Notes under the pieces: generated by a model
Databases searched by the model: none
Seen by the model: only the letters and a program-made list of their open reading frames with translations
What the model was told of the DNA's origin: nothing
Assembly (NCBI GenBank): GCA_015039315.1
Contig: WIDE01000015.1
Coordinates: 192,836 to 256,835 of the forward strand
Direction of reading: 5' to 3'
Source: Clavulina sp. PMI_390
Lineage: Eukaryota; Basidiomycota; Agaricomycetes; Cantharellales; Hydnaceae
DNA length: 64,000 nucleotides
Position numbers and translations under genes: made by a program
Part shown: in pieces, positions 44,381-56,380 of the stretch
How positions within the stretch are numbered: position 1 is the stretch's first letter
Layout: each line of letters opens with the position of its first letter

Positions 44381-45805
44381 TTACCACCAGTCGTCCATAC
44401 CATAGTCCCTTCCACCACCAATCTGGTCAACTTCGAACTTGATGGAGGCCTAGATGGAACGCAATCGAGTAAGTCCAAGCTGGTGAAATAAATAAGTGAG
44501 ACGGCCAGGTTGAGGGCTTGCCTTGGACGTGTTCTTCGAGTAAGAAACCTCAATGGAAATGATTTCCACCTCGCAAGTGCCAAGTTTCTTGGACTTGGTG
44601 AAGAATGGGGCACCTAAGGGGATAGAATACGGCCGTTAGACAAATCATCCCCTCATTTATGAAGCGCTCAAGTGCGCACCTCCAATATTCCAGACATCCC
44701 CCTTCAGAGGTTTAAGCTCATCGCCGAAGAGTTCGTTGATGGAATCTCCCGCGTAGATGATGATTGTCACAGTAGAGCCAGGTTTGTTTGTTGGAGTAGG
44801 TTGAATGAGCCTCCCCTGATAGACGATCAGGTTCAGCGTCGATAAAGGTCAACGAGACAAGGTCACAAACGGTATACCTTGTTCCCGAAAACTTGGTCAA
44901 ACTCATCAGGCTCAAGGATTTCGTCCACCTTGAGGGTTTTCGGTCCTCGGCCCTGGAACTTGCACGTTGGGCTGCGAAGCTCTTTCTTCAACCTATACAA
45001 ACGCACCAAGAGATTGGATCAATCGTAGCTGTCAGAGAGCTGAATCTGCGCGAGAATCTTACGCATCGAATAGTTTCTTCAGCCTGGCCTTGAGTTTCTT
45101 CTCCATCGCCTTGTCTGCTTTCGCTTGAGCAGCCGTAGAGGGAGCTGCTTTCGAGGATGCGGATGGACCAGATGTAGAGGCTTCGGGGGCGTAGTCGCCA
45201 TCATCGTCTTTGGGTTTCGCGTTGCTCTTGCGAGCTCGTTTCGCAGGTGGACCGTTCTCGTTGGACTGAGCTGAAAGCTCATCTTCAAGCTGTCAAGACA
45301 TCAGGTCCACACATATCGTGCATTAAATGACGAAAAGAGAATTGTGCGGGAAAAGGCAGATCAATCAGCTGCCATCGAAGTCGGCGCGGGTTGCTGCCAC
45401 GCCGCATCGCGGATGTACCGCGAGCGGAAAAAACGCGTCACGCACCTGGATAATGCGTTGGCGCATTGCCTCGACAATCTATTTTCGATAAAAGAGTGTT
45501 AGATGTGATTTGACGCGTCTTGGCAAGGTCGGCGTGACTTACGTCGGGAGATGCGGTGGTGAGTTTGCGTCCAATATCCACAGCATCTAGAGAGATGGCG
45601 AGAGTTCGTGTTAGATTTTCAGCTCAAAGTCTTGGACACACCACCCATGATAGTGTGAAGTGATATAAAGCGACAAGGACTCACTGCCGTTGAGAAGGGT
45701 CAACGTTCTCTTTCGGGAGTTCGCACCCTTCGATGGCGACGGGGCGGTTTTAGGCACGATGGCTGCATCAAGGATTTTAAGGAGATCTGCCTGAGATGAC
45801 GGCAT
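44381..45805 (-). CDS. Conserved fungal protein of unknown function
   Basis: Eight exons: 45805-45685, 45586-45543, 45478-45446, 45289-45063, 44992-44878, 44815-44680, 44613-44522, 44449-44381; 278 residues. The N-terminal half has a short coiled-coil (IVEAMRQRIIQLEDEL), a basic patch PPAKRARKSNAKPK that could be a nuclear localisation signal, and an Ala/Ser linker. The C-terminal ~130 residues look globular: LKKELRSPTCKFQGRGPKTL, GRLIQPTPTNKPGSTVTI, INELFGDELKPLKGDVWNIG, GTCEVEIISIEVSYSK. Similar proteins occur in Agaricomycetes without a named function. The last intron (44450-44521) uses a GC donor (CCAAG|GCAAGC). Nuclear location is inference. Confidence 0.75.
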
Positions 45806-47235
45806 AGTGTAGAGACGCGGTAAGCCGTAAACGAGATGAAGAGGCTGAGTTACTGGTTGAGTCTTTGGGATGGATCGCGTGGGAACTTCAATAGGACAAT
45901 GGCAAACTACCAACAACCAGTGCTGGAAGTCGACTCGGCCATGTTAGTTAGTCTAATCGGCAGTCTGAAGGCCCATTCCGCGTGAGATCATCGTAGGGAA
46001 TCGGTTATATAGGTCATGCTGTTAGTTGTGCTTAAGTGCTCACCAAAAAACACAATCGATACTTCAAGAGCTTGATATTGATAGCCCATGCTTCTTAATA
46101 TTACACATATATACCCCCTGCCACAGGGTAGCTCTAGCTGGCCTGTATGTACCTCAATATCATGAGTTGGGGCAAGAAACTCCAAAAATTACGGATGAAG
46201 GCTCGCGTATGGAGCAGGTACGATATGAGATGTCACCCTGTCCAACGCAATCCTTTTTGATCTTGCTACCTCGATGACTGGTGTTACTCTAATTGAATAT
46301 TGCTATAATGCCTTGAGATTTGACAAGCCTGACGGTACCAATACCTCATACTGCTTCCAGCCTTATGATGAGTCTGGCTATTGTGAGTGCGTGCCTCTAC
46401 ATTCCAAATGATCAATCGAGCTCCACTCCTTTGACCGCTTTAGCTTGGACAGTTTGTTAGCTCTAACAACTTGCCGAATTAGTTCGCAATGGGCCGGGAC
46501 GATGGGACTGCTGCGATATACAGTAGAAACATTTTGCAGCACTCGGGCGCGACACGATGCCGGCGCCACACCATTCCTTTTTCTGGGGCTAGGCGATAAT
46601 AGCACGTGTAGGGGCGTACGCGTAGATCTCGTCCCATGCCCTAGTGTAAATGAGTCCAAGCCTCATCAATCTCTTAGCGGAGTAGCTGGGAGATTCATCA
46701 TGGCGAAGCTTCGGCATAATAGCCACTCGTGAGTGAATATGCGCTGGGGAAGGATCCGAATCTCAGCAGGCCTAGAAGTAGAGAGTGCCCGCACGTTGCT
46801 ATCGTCTTGCGCAGTGGGAATGGGATACTGATAAACGAAATAAATCGTAGTGCGTGCTGATAGGACAAAGGCAGGGGTGGGATGTGCTGGGTTTCTCAGG
46901 CTCAGCGATCAGCGGACGATCCTCATATTCACAATTCACCCTTTGGCACAACTTCCCAGCAGCAGGGCCAAGCGTCTATTCTAGCCTTTTGAGATTAGCG
47001 CTCGGGAGAAGTTTGAGTAGACAGCAGGGCAAGTGAGATATAAACTTATTGTTATGATAAAGGCGACGACACCCTCCGAATATGCTTACTAGAGATCAGT
47101 GAGAGTGTACCATGAACGTGGAATACTCGCTTCCGAAATGTATGTTTAGACAGTTATGATATTGTTACAGTGATGGAGTGACATAGTGCTGGCGCGAACT
47201 TTTTGGTGGGGGGTCTGGGCCGGCAGAGCCTAGCA
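45806..47235. other. 1.4-kb intergenic region
   Basis: No supportable gene. Short overlapping frames on both strands (46378-46732) lack motifs. It holds the 5' flank of the 278-residue gene and the 3' flank of HAP5. Confidence 0.45.
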
Positions 47236-48608
47236 CTACACCCCGGGGGGCTGCTGACCTCGAGTACTGGTCGGACTGTTGGATATTGAGGCCGAATGGC
47301 CGGGACGAGCAGGCGGGATAGGAAGGCGAGTTTGAGGCGGATGGGGAGCAGATATGTATGTTTGAATCTGCGTCAAGTGTGGACACATCGTAATGTCGTC
47401 AGAACAAAGTCATGATCTAATACAGGGAGAGTCCTTACCTGCTCAAAGAAAACGTTCGTTTCCACGCTGCCGGCTTCTCTTAGTATTGCTTCAGAGTGAT
47501 CAATGAGACCTGATGGAACGCTCTGGGTGCGGGAATGGTGTGGATGAGCGAGTGCATTTGGGACTGCATTCGGCTGGTAGACGTTGGCACCAGGGGCCTG
47601 GTGAGGGTTAGGAGGATCCGTAGGCGTGTAGAGCCTTGCCTCCACAGGAGAGTTGAGCGACCCATTGCCAGGATACGCTCCTCCAGGCGTCGAAGGACCA
47701 ACAGTGGGGATAGAAGTCTATGGACGAAGATCGGGTCTATCAGCAGACGGTTTCGTCACCATGACACGTTTGCAATAGCTTACTGCTGGGGATTGAGGCG
47801 GGGCGCTGGCCGTGGAATTGGTCCGAGCTGTCCTACTCCCTCGTGGAGCTCGTCGGCTCGTCCCACCACTCGTAGACGCACTTGGAGACGCTTCATCTCC
47901 ATCTGCACCCTCTAGTGACGTAAAGTCATCGCCAATTGGTGCGGCCTGGGATGTAGAGCCATTTCGAAGGCGTTTTGTGGTCGGCACTCTCTCTTCTGGG
48001 GGGAGGAAATCTATGAGGAAATCAAACATGTCGTTTTGCCCCGCAGCCTGCGCAATGTCTGAACGCGTAATCGTTCGACGCTTGTGCGCCTCTGCGATCA
48101 TGTAGGCCCTTTCTGTTAACTCCGAAATGAATACTGGGGACGGGGCGAGGATTGAGCAAGGCAGATCGAGCGCGTGGACGGGAACAATCGTCAAGACAAC
48201 CAGATAGAGTTTTGCCATGCATTGATACACACTTTCACAGGCTTTCGAGAATAGTAATGGTCCTGGGTCAGACGGAGATAATGACGGAAGCGCGGACGAC
48301 GTTAGAGCGGCAGGAACGCAGAGCGAATGGACAAAACCTGGGTACCGTCAGCCGAGATCATCTTTTGTCCATGTACAGGGGACACATTTGCTCATGAGCC
48401 CTGGGGATTGCGGAGTTTAGGACGGGAACCGTGTATGTACCTTGACATCTGGGTCCGACTTCATAACCTTCTTGATGCGGGCAAGCGGGAGCGCGGGATG
48501 CTTAGGGTCGGGCTGCTCAGCCTCGGCGACGGCGGTCTGTTTATTCCAAAACGTTGCCTGGAATTTTTCAAGAGCATGGTCGGGGATGGCGTCTGTGGCG
48601 GGAGCCAT
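47236..48608 (-). CDS. HAP5: CCAAT-binding factor subunit HAP5 / NF-YC
   Basis: Six exons: 48608-48441, 48361-48346 (16 nt), 48262-48233 (30 nt), 48133-47784, 47717-47439, 47367-47236; 324 residues. The histone-fold domain spans four exons: LPLARIKKVMKSDPDVK, MISADGPLLFSKACEIF, ISELTERAYMIAEAHKRRT, ITRSDIAQAAGQNDMFDFLI. It pairs with HAP3/NF-YB and, with HAP2/NF-YA, binds CCAAT boxes to control respiration, iron and secondary metabolism genes. The C-terminal ~190 residues are disordered, rich in Ser, Pro, Gln and Asn, as in activator tails. The frame stays open upstream of the ATG at 48608, so an additional 5' exon is possible. HAP5 rather than DPB4 is chosen from the LPLARIKK and FDFLID motifs. 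Confidence 0.85.
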
Positions 48609-49090
48609 GGGTTGAGGCGCTGGGGGATTGACCTTGTTTGGCTCCTTTGTTGTCGTGGAAGGACAAGGCTTCTATCAATTCAGTTGCGCCTTTCTGTGGC
48701 CACCTATCCTCCGGGACCCACCATACTTGGCACAATGGACAAAATATGCGTTAGGGGTGTCGAGTCAAGCCTCCCTGTTCCCTCCTGGGTGTTATATATA
48801 CTGCTGAGAATCCTCGTGTCTCCACCTTCTTTTCCCCTCTTGCCTCCATCCCCGTCTTCGCTGTCCCTCCCTGTGCAGCGAGCACCACGGATCCCACGGA
48901 GCTCCACTCCACCTAAGAAAACCCTTTGAGCTATCGAGTTACAATCCGACGTTTCATTTCTGAGCTCCTTTGTCTTCTTTCTGTCGAAACGTTCCATCAA
49001 TCCAGTCTTGACTCTGTTGCCTCGAACACCCCAACATTGCCAATCTCATTTCCACCTCCCCTTATAAGAAGGGTGTAGCAATCGACCACC
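48609..49090. promoter_or_regulatory. Divergent promoter between HAP5 and the disordered-protein gene
   Basis: 482 bp shared by two genes pointing away from each other. The plus strand is strongly pyrimidine-rich at 48820-49070, as in leaders of well-expressed fungal genes. No clear TATA box. Confidence 0.35.
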
Positions 49091-50845
49091 ATGCCTCTCT
49101 TAGAATCGTTCTCCATGTTCTCCAAAGCCAAGCTCTCGCGATCTCCTAGCCCAGCCCCGTCGAAACCGCCCAACAAGATCAAGAAGAGTGCGCCTCTCCC
49201 ACGCCGGAGTCATGACCTCGCACCCATCGAGGTCTTTCGTCCCTCGACGGATGACAGGGCGTTTCGTAGCCTAGGATACACGCACTCGAGCGCGTCCACC
49301 ACGAGCCTCTCCACCGCCGAGTCGGTCAGCAGCCTTGGTCGCCGTGAAGGAGCCCGTATGCTCTCGTCGTCCACTTCCTCGCGCGTCCCCACGTCGCCCA
49401 CCGAGTCAAGCATGGGTTTTGGTCGTCAGGCGAGGAGACCTATGGGCGCCCTCCGTGAACCCAAGAATAACCTGGGCATGCAGAAGAGAATGTCGCGTTC
49501 GACGTCCGAGCTCTCGCGCATCACCCCTTCTCCTGTCCCAACCTCGTCCTCCCGCCAAAGCAGCGACCTCATCTCTTTCCTCAACTTTGATTCCGACTCC
49601 GATGGCTCGGATGACGAGTCCCAGGAATTCTCCCTCACATCATGCGCGTCCTCCGCCGTTTCATCGCAGGGTGCCCTCACCCCTCCAGCTGATGCATCAA
49701 CGCGTGATGTACCTGTGGAGACCAATACGGCGAACCGCGTTTATATGGGCGTGCCTCATTTCGACTCTAATGCTAGAACCATCAGCGCGCAGGTGAGTCA
49801 ATTTTCTGATACCTCTATCAAAAAACCCATCACTTCATTTTACTGAGATCCGTCAAAGGCAAATATGGACCTTCCACCCATTCGTCCAAAGACCCCTACG
49901 CCTCATTTCACGCCTTCCTCTCCTTCCATCCCCACTATCAAGACAGAATATGTATCGCCAACGTCCGCGGCGCCCGGCCCTGGACCCTCACCCTCATTGC
50001 TGCCCCCAGTTCCTTCGTTCATTTCCATTACAGTGGCCTCATCAGATGGTCATTCGGCCGCTGATGGTGGTCTAATCCATGTTGGGATGTCATCTGAGCC
50101 TGTCGAATTCGACGAGAGTCGTCGACCATCCGAGGTCTCCATCTCCAGTTTCACAACTACCGCTTCGGATCTCACGATTGATGCGCGTACTGGCGAACCA
50201 CGTCGACGAAGCTCAGTTTACGACGCTAGCTTCTTCGAGAAGATCATGTCACCTGCGCTGGACAAGTTCCCTAGTCCACCTCCTTCGGCGACGCTCAGTC
50301 CTGCATCTTCTCCCACAAAGAGCCAGACATTATCGCGTGTCGATGAGGGCGAGGAGCCCGTGACTCCAACTACATCTTCCCCTTCCATCGAATCGTTATT
50401 GGCGATGGTGTCTGCGTTCCAGGAGTCAGTTGACATCCATTCGTCCCCACCTGCGATCCCTCGCGCGAAGCCTGCCCCTACGCAGCCCGTTCCAATGTCT
50501 CCCATGTTTGACAGCCCTCCTCGCGCAGCCCCCAGCCCTCCATCTCGCCGTGGTCCTCCCCCTGCGCCTCTCCGCTTCAACCTGCCATCCAGAGTCGCGC
50601 CTCCTTCCCACAACGTTGCTCTGCGCCGAGCTCCATCCATCCTTTCACCCACCGCATCTCTTTCATCCTCTTTTTCGTCCTCGATATTCGATGACTCGTC
50701 AAGGATGAGCTCCCAGTTCCGCGATAGCTTGTTCGACATCACCTCGCCAGAATATGACATGCCCGTTGTGGTGCGGATGGGTGGGTTGGAGGACATCAAT
50801 GAGGAGATGGAATCAACTGGCTTCGCGATGGGCATTGCGCAATAA
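49091..50845 (+). CDS. Intrinsically disordered Ser/Pro-rich protein
   Basis: Two exons, 49091-49792 and 49859-50845, with GTGAGT donor and CAAAG acceptor in phase 0; 562 residues. The sequence is almost wholly low complexity: Ser, Pro and Thr runs, a basic N-terminus (KIKKSAPLPRR), an acidic patch (FDSDSDGSDDESQEF) and a somewhat ordered C-terminus (EYDMPVVVRMGGLEDINEEM). Many SP/TP and RRxS sites suggest phosphorylation. There is no domain, signal peptide or membrane segment. The short conserved-looking blocks FRSLGYTHSSAS and YMGVPHFDSNARTISAQ may be binding motifs. I do not recognise the family. Confidence 0.75.
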
Positions 50846-53800
50846 CGTGCCTCACATGCTCATCTCGCTGGAATGATGCATCCAGAGTTCGTGAACATGC
50901 CGTGTTCCTTTGTCGACGTCGGCTTGTTGGCGACACCAGCTCCACTCGGCGCATCCTTGTCCCTTTCTTATGGTTTCTAGGAGGATTGCTCCATTTGTTT
51001 CCATTTTGCTTCTTCGAATTTCCGCTCCAACTGCTGTTTTCGCAGCCAACTAAATTTCGCCTTCGCCTTTGTTATGGTCTTTAGCCTCCAGCTTCGTTCA
51101 TGGGCTCATTCAAGACCTTTTTCTCACGTCTCCTGTTCGTGCTCTGATTTTCAATCAACCCATTCTTATTCTTATCTTCTAGTATTACTATTCGTTCCTC
51201 TCCTGTGCGCCGTCATGTCGTCAGGCCCTTTGCTCTGCCACTATTGCTATGTTGCGCCTGCCTCAAACTTCGTATCTTCTTCACTCAACCCCTTTGAGCT
51301 ATATTACAAATTCCCAGCTATCGTCCCTCGTTTTATCATCCCATCTACTTGTGCTTTCGTCACCATGCATCATCTCGCCATGCCAAAGCATGGTCTACAA
51401 TGTCATCCAACCATCCAGTGTAGCCTTAGTTGATTTTTTTTTTTTTTCATTTCTTGCTTAGTGCTGATCCTCAACAATCCATCCTCACTCCACAATCCGT
51501 TGTATTGGTACTCGTCCTTCGCCCTGAGCTGACTCCTGTTGATATGAATGCTATTTGTCTCTTTGTCTTGGATATGATCTTCCCTGCTCCACAGAGGAGT
51601 CATGCTGGATGAGTTGCCAGCATTTCCATCTACCTGGGCTGAAGGGTCAAAGATGTCGACTGGTAGGCATGACGCTGTCATGCGAAAGCCTGGAGCTCAA
51701 AGAGAGGGATCCTCGTCGCGGCTCGTCGGCTTGCGCGGCGCCCCGTCGGCAGTGATCTTGATCGATCAGTCGCCACGAGAGGTATTGTGCCGCACGACGC
51801 TCGAGGGGCGGGTAGTCCTTAGATGCAGAGGTGCAACCCTATCTTTTCTCTAGGTGATGGTGACCACCACTTCATTGCGTGTTGTGTAGGGTCGAAAACT
51901 TGACAGCTGACCCGAATCCCAATATATGACCAGATTGGCTAGCGCTCAGGCTCAGGTGGGAAGCATGACAGATTGGGTGCAAGGATACTCATTTACTGCA
52001 ACGCTGATAGAGCTACTGCGCACCCACCCACACACATCTGGCACGCACACATCTGTGCCGCGGCAGGGCCAAAACAGAAGTCTGAGACGTTGCCCACGAC
52101 CTTCATCTCGGCAGACCGGTCGACCTAGAAGCCCCATCAGCGAGGAGGTACGAAATGTCTCAAGCAAAAGGTCTCTGTAGATCATCCGCTCTGGTCGTAC
52201 TGTATTGACACTGACGACTGACGGAAGCGGCTTTACATGAGTAGCCGTCAGCGCCCAAGAGCAAGCATCGGCGCATGATTTGCCCACCGCCGTCCTCCGT
52301 CGGCCATACTGTTGAGCCATTCGGGAATTTTGGGGGGCCACGCTTGTGCCGTAAACCGGCACCTTGGGAGGAAGGGCAACGAGAAGCCGAAAACAGCCTT
52401 CTTCAATCACCCGGAATATCATCATTTTTTATTTTGTTCCCCAGAAATAGGCCTCTTGGGAAGCGTTTCCCGGCATCACGAGTCCCCAGGAATGGTAACA
52501 GGACCTAGGCTCCAGAGATTGAGAGTATCATTCAGTCCAGGATGATGCCCATCAGTATCTATACTACGTAAAACTGTATTATGCGGGAATTAGCGAGAGG
52601 GTGATCAAGTGGTAGCTCAAACCCGATGGACAAACCTCTCTCTCGAAATCACTAGCTGGCATGTGGTGGATGGGAAGACTTTTCATGGGGATCCATCAAC
52701 TGGATCTTGAATCGCAAACACTCGGAAAAAGCAAATCTATTCCATTTACGTACAAGTGAATGCGATTCGCAGTGTTTTCATGTCAGTCACTGGGCTCCAG
52801 TTCCTCTCGCCCCCAAGACAGCACCACTCGGCAACAATTGGGCGCTCGGCGAGTGTCCCGGCCCTGCCCTACCCTACCCCCGCAGTTAGGTGCCGACATG
52901 GGTGGGTGGATGGTGGCTTAGCCGGGTGACCGTGCCGTGCCGAGATGGGGTGTATCCATGGAGTTTCCTGCTCGCGTTCTTTTGACGGCGGATCGTTGTG
53001 GAGCTCGGGGGCGAATCGCGCCGATCGTTGGAGCACGAGCCGGGTCGCATGGCAAAGGGAGGGGAAGCAATTGATACGGTGCCAACAATAAATCCCGTCG
53101 GCGTGCTGCATCCCCCTCGGAACCGAGTGCACAAAAAGAAGCACACGCTGATGGATTGTCCTTTTTTGGGGTACTCCAGTATTGAATCCTCTAATCGTCC
53201 AGGGGGTCCCTTTTTTACAGAGGTTCTCCGGTCGCCAGTCACCGAGTCCGGACAAGAGATTGGAGGAAGGAAGAGTCGATATCGTAATTCGACCTTCCTC
53301 GAAACTCGACGGAAGATCTTTGGCGAGACTCGGGTCCATTGATACACGTGCACACCCGAGAGTAAATACGGCGCAAGCCGGTGAGAACTCGAGACGGCAG
53401 AGACTGAAGAGAGCTTGTGCTTGGGAGAAAGTTCGTGCCGAGCATCGGAAGGCCTAGGCTGACAGCATGGGACAAAAGCCCACCTGGACACCTTGATAGT
53501 TGTCATTGAACGACGTCATCTTATTGTAAGTTGCGCCGCTTGCCTGATGGAATGATGGGATAGCTGAGTCTAGAGCAGGCGTGGGCAGCATTCAACTTGG
53601 AGGAGCGTGAGGAGATGATGACTAGAAAACGGGTTTGATGGGTGCGACACCCAGAGCCCAAAGAACGAGGCTTTGATTGCGCGTTCAGCTTCGATTGAGG
53701 CACCGCCAACAGGAGGTACCTCCTATTGCGGGCTGTCAAGATGAATACAGCATTAATCGCATAAAGTGACTGCGGTTTCTAAATAGCTAGGACAAGATCG

Positions 53801-56380
53801 GAAGTTGTTCCTGGAGATAGAGGACGTAGGCGAACTGATTATTCGCAATGTCGAATACTGCGTGTGATGGAAGGGAAACAGATTCTTCCGTCGGCATCCG
53901 AGATCAGCTACCTCGTGCCGCCTCGGCCCAATTTGGGATCACGAGGCGGCACACAGCTCTCTTGAGACCTCAGTCTTCACGCTCAGAAGCTCGTCATTAT
54001 AGGAAAAAGCCCTCGAGAAGGATTGGAGAATTAGCCGCAAGCATGGCAGCGTTAGAGGCTCTATTCGTGGGGGTGGATTGGCCAGAACATTGGACGAATC
54101 ATTGAATAACACCGCGCCGCTGAATCGTAATAACAATTTCCTTCGGCACAAAACGAAGCGTATATTGAAGCCGCAACCTCAGCCGCGGCTAGGTTAATTC
54201 GTATACGAATGGGGAAAGGAGCAGCGACATGGGCGTCAGCAACATGCCTTCTCGTTCAAGCCGTGGTGCAGAATCGCCTATAGAGTCCTGTGATCACTGG
54301 AGCCACAGCAGCGCTATCATGGGAAGGTTACTCCGAGCACTGACGTCGCACTGGGGTAGATGACCGCTAGAATTCCAAATATATTGTGAGTCATCCTTCT
54401 TACCGTCGGCATCGAAAGATCGACCTCATGACCGTCGAGGATGTCATGCCTGTCTGTCAGAGCGATCAACAGCTGGATAGAGCAGCACTAAAGAGTGTAA
54501 ATTGAAAATGGTCAGTTGTGGGGAGTTTTTTCGGGTTGACCAAGTGTGAATTGACAGCTGGCGGCAATCGCTCTCGAGAACCCAGAATTGACGGACATTG
54601 CTGCAAATTTGTGTGCCGACATGGCGGTTGAGTGCGGCGGTCAGGTCAGACAGTCCAGGCAACAAGGCACGTATAGGTCGTCGGCAGAAGCCAAACCAAA
54701 AGAGGCATGCATCGCCCGGCATTGTGCCGGTCGTCGTCCATACGGCAGACAAGGCTATTATGGAATTACAGCGCCGTAGAGACACGCAAGACCTGCCGAG
54801 GGTGACTGAGTATGGCATGGCAGTTCATGGAATCATTGCACTCATCGAAGCGCCAATTGATACGAAATGTGGTGGGTAGCCCAGGCACGCTTATCGACAT
54901 CTCACGTTCACACATTGGAGTCATCGGCGGTCATGGCCGCTCATCTTAGCACCTCGATGGAGAAGGAGCGAGCATTATCCCGATCCTTGAGAGTCGATCG
55001 GAGGGATGTCGTGCATTGAAGAAATATTACGAGAAAGAACAGAAACCACAGGCACATACAGACACACACGAGGGTCGGTGGCTCCACTCCTCGCACAATG
55101 AAAGCACGGAGTAGGCTTCGATCGGCACGACGGCATAAGCATGGCGGAGCGCGATTGGCATGCACACGGGTGTAATGGCAAATGAAGAACCGACCCACTG
55201 ATTCTGCAAGCTCCGAGAAACAGGGGAGAGAATGAATGTCGCCGACGTGCCGACCACCGCCATGTGTTTGCGCCACCTCGATGATTAGGTGCTGTGTTAA
55301 TGTGATGCTAGAAGTTGATAATGATGGTGCTAGATGATGGGCTTGGCCTGATCGGAGCGTGAGTTCCAGGTGCAAGCGGCGCGGCAGGTGGCACAACGAG
55401 GCTCGGGATAACGTTCGAACACATAGAGTTACGGAACCCAGGACGGCGCGAAGACATTTTCTGAGCCGCGGCAAGGAAGCGAACGGAAGGGACGTAGGCA
55501 AACCGGCTCTGGTTGCTGCCAGGGGTGTTCTCGCTATAAAGCGATAAACAAGGTTTTGCGAGCAACAAGGCACAAGGTACGTGGCGTGTTTATTTGTTGA
55601 CATTTGTCTCACCCATTCATACGATTGGTTCTGAGGAATATTTGCAAAAAACCGCGGACAGGTCAGTGGGCGGGGTGGCCTGGTGACGAGAATGGCGAGA
55701 ACGGTCCTTGGCGCTTGGCGCAGATAAACGCATAATTTGCGATGATATCAAACTTAATCGGGTGATGTTTCCTTATCCGTGTCTGTCCGTGAACATGGAC
55801 ATGTAATAACACATGTTCTATGGGAAGGTTCGCGGTCTGTCCTCCGTGGCTATGTACGCCGGCGTGCGACAGCAATTCTGCGTCAGCCAGCGGCATCAGA
55901 ACCTCGATTGTGTCAGCGTCGGTCGAGAGGACGGAGAAGGTTTGAGATTGCAGATACATTGCATGACCTACCGGCCGGCAGCGATTGAGTTGAATTGCGA
56001 TCGAATGGAACCACCAACCACACGCACGGCACAAAGATGCCGAGCAGTCCGCCGCGGGTGAATGGCATTATGCCGTGTCGCCTGGAGGATCCCTTTGTAT
56101 TCAAATCGTAATCTTATTCAAATTATGGCCGCGCTCCCCATAACGCGGTGCAAATAATGTCACGCCCACGAGCCATCCCACCTCGATGTCGCTCGCCCAA
56201 TTTATATACTGACCCCCTCTCAGAGCGATTTGCCACTTTTCCCTCTTCTCGATCCATCCCCTTTGCGGCAGACTTCTTCCATCCCATATAACTCTCCTCT
56301 CTATCGTCGCCCTCAGCTCTCTTCTCTGCCACTGACTTGTCCAACTTGACCTGTTCTGAAGATCACACTATTCGTGCACA
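50846..56380. other. 5.5-kb gene-poor region
   Basis: No supportable gene on either strand. The first ~1 kb is pyrimidine-rich 3' flank and includes a 14-T run at 51434-51447. Open frames at 52869-53506 (-), 53848-54105 (+), 54444-54879 (both strands) and 54941-55612 (-) overlap on opposite strands and lack motifs. A 14-bp palindrome lies at 54197-54210 (ATTCGTATACGAAT). No terminal repeats or transposase remnants were recognised. Confidence 0.45.
56211..56218 (+). promoter_or_regulatory. TATA box of the FAD monooxygenase gene
   Basis: TTTATATA about 165 bp upstream of the ATG at 56381, followed by a pyrimidine-rich leader (56218-56340). Confidence 0.5.

Noticed and set aside
54941..55612. 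223-codon open frame on the minus strand, with a shorter one inside it; considered a small secreted or pheromone-like gene
   Set aside because: No signal peptide, no CaaX ending, no cysteine pattern and no exon context.
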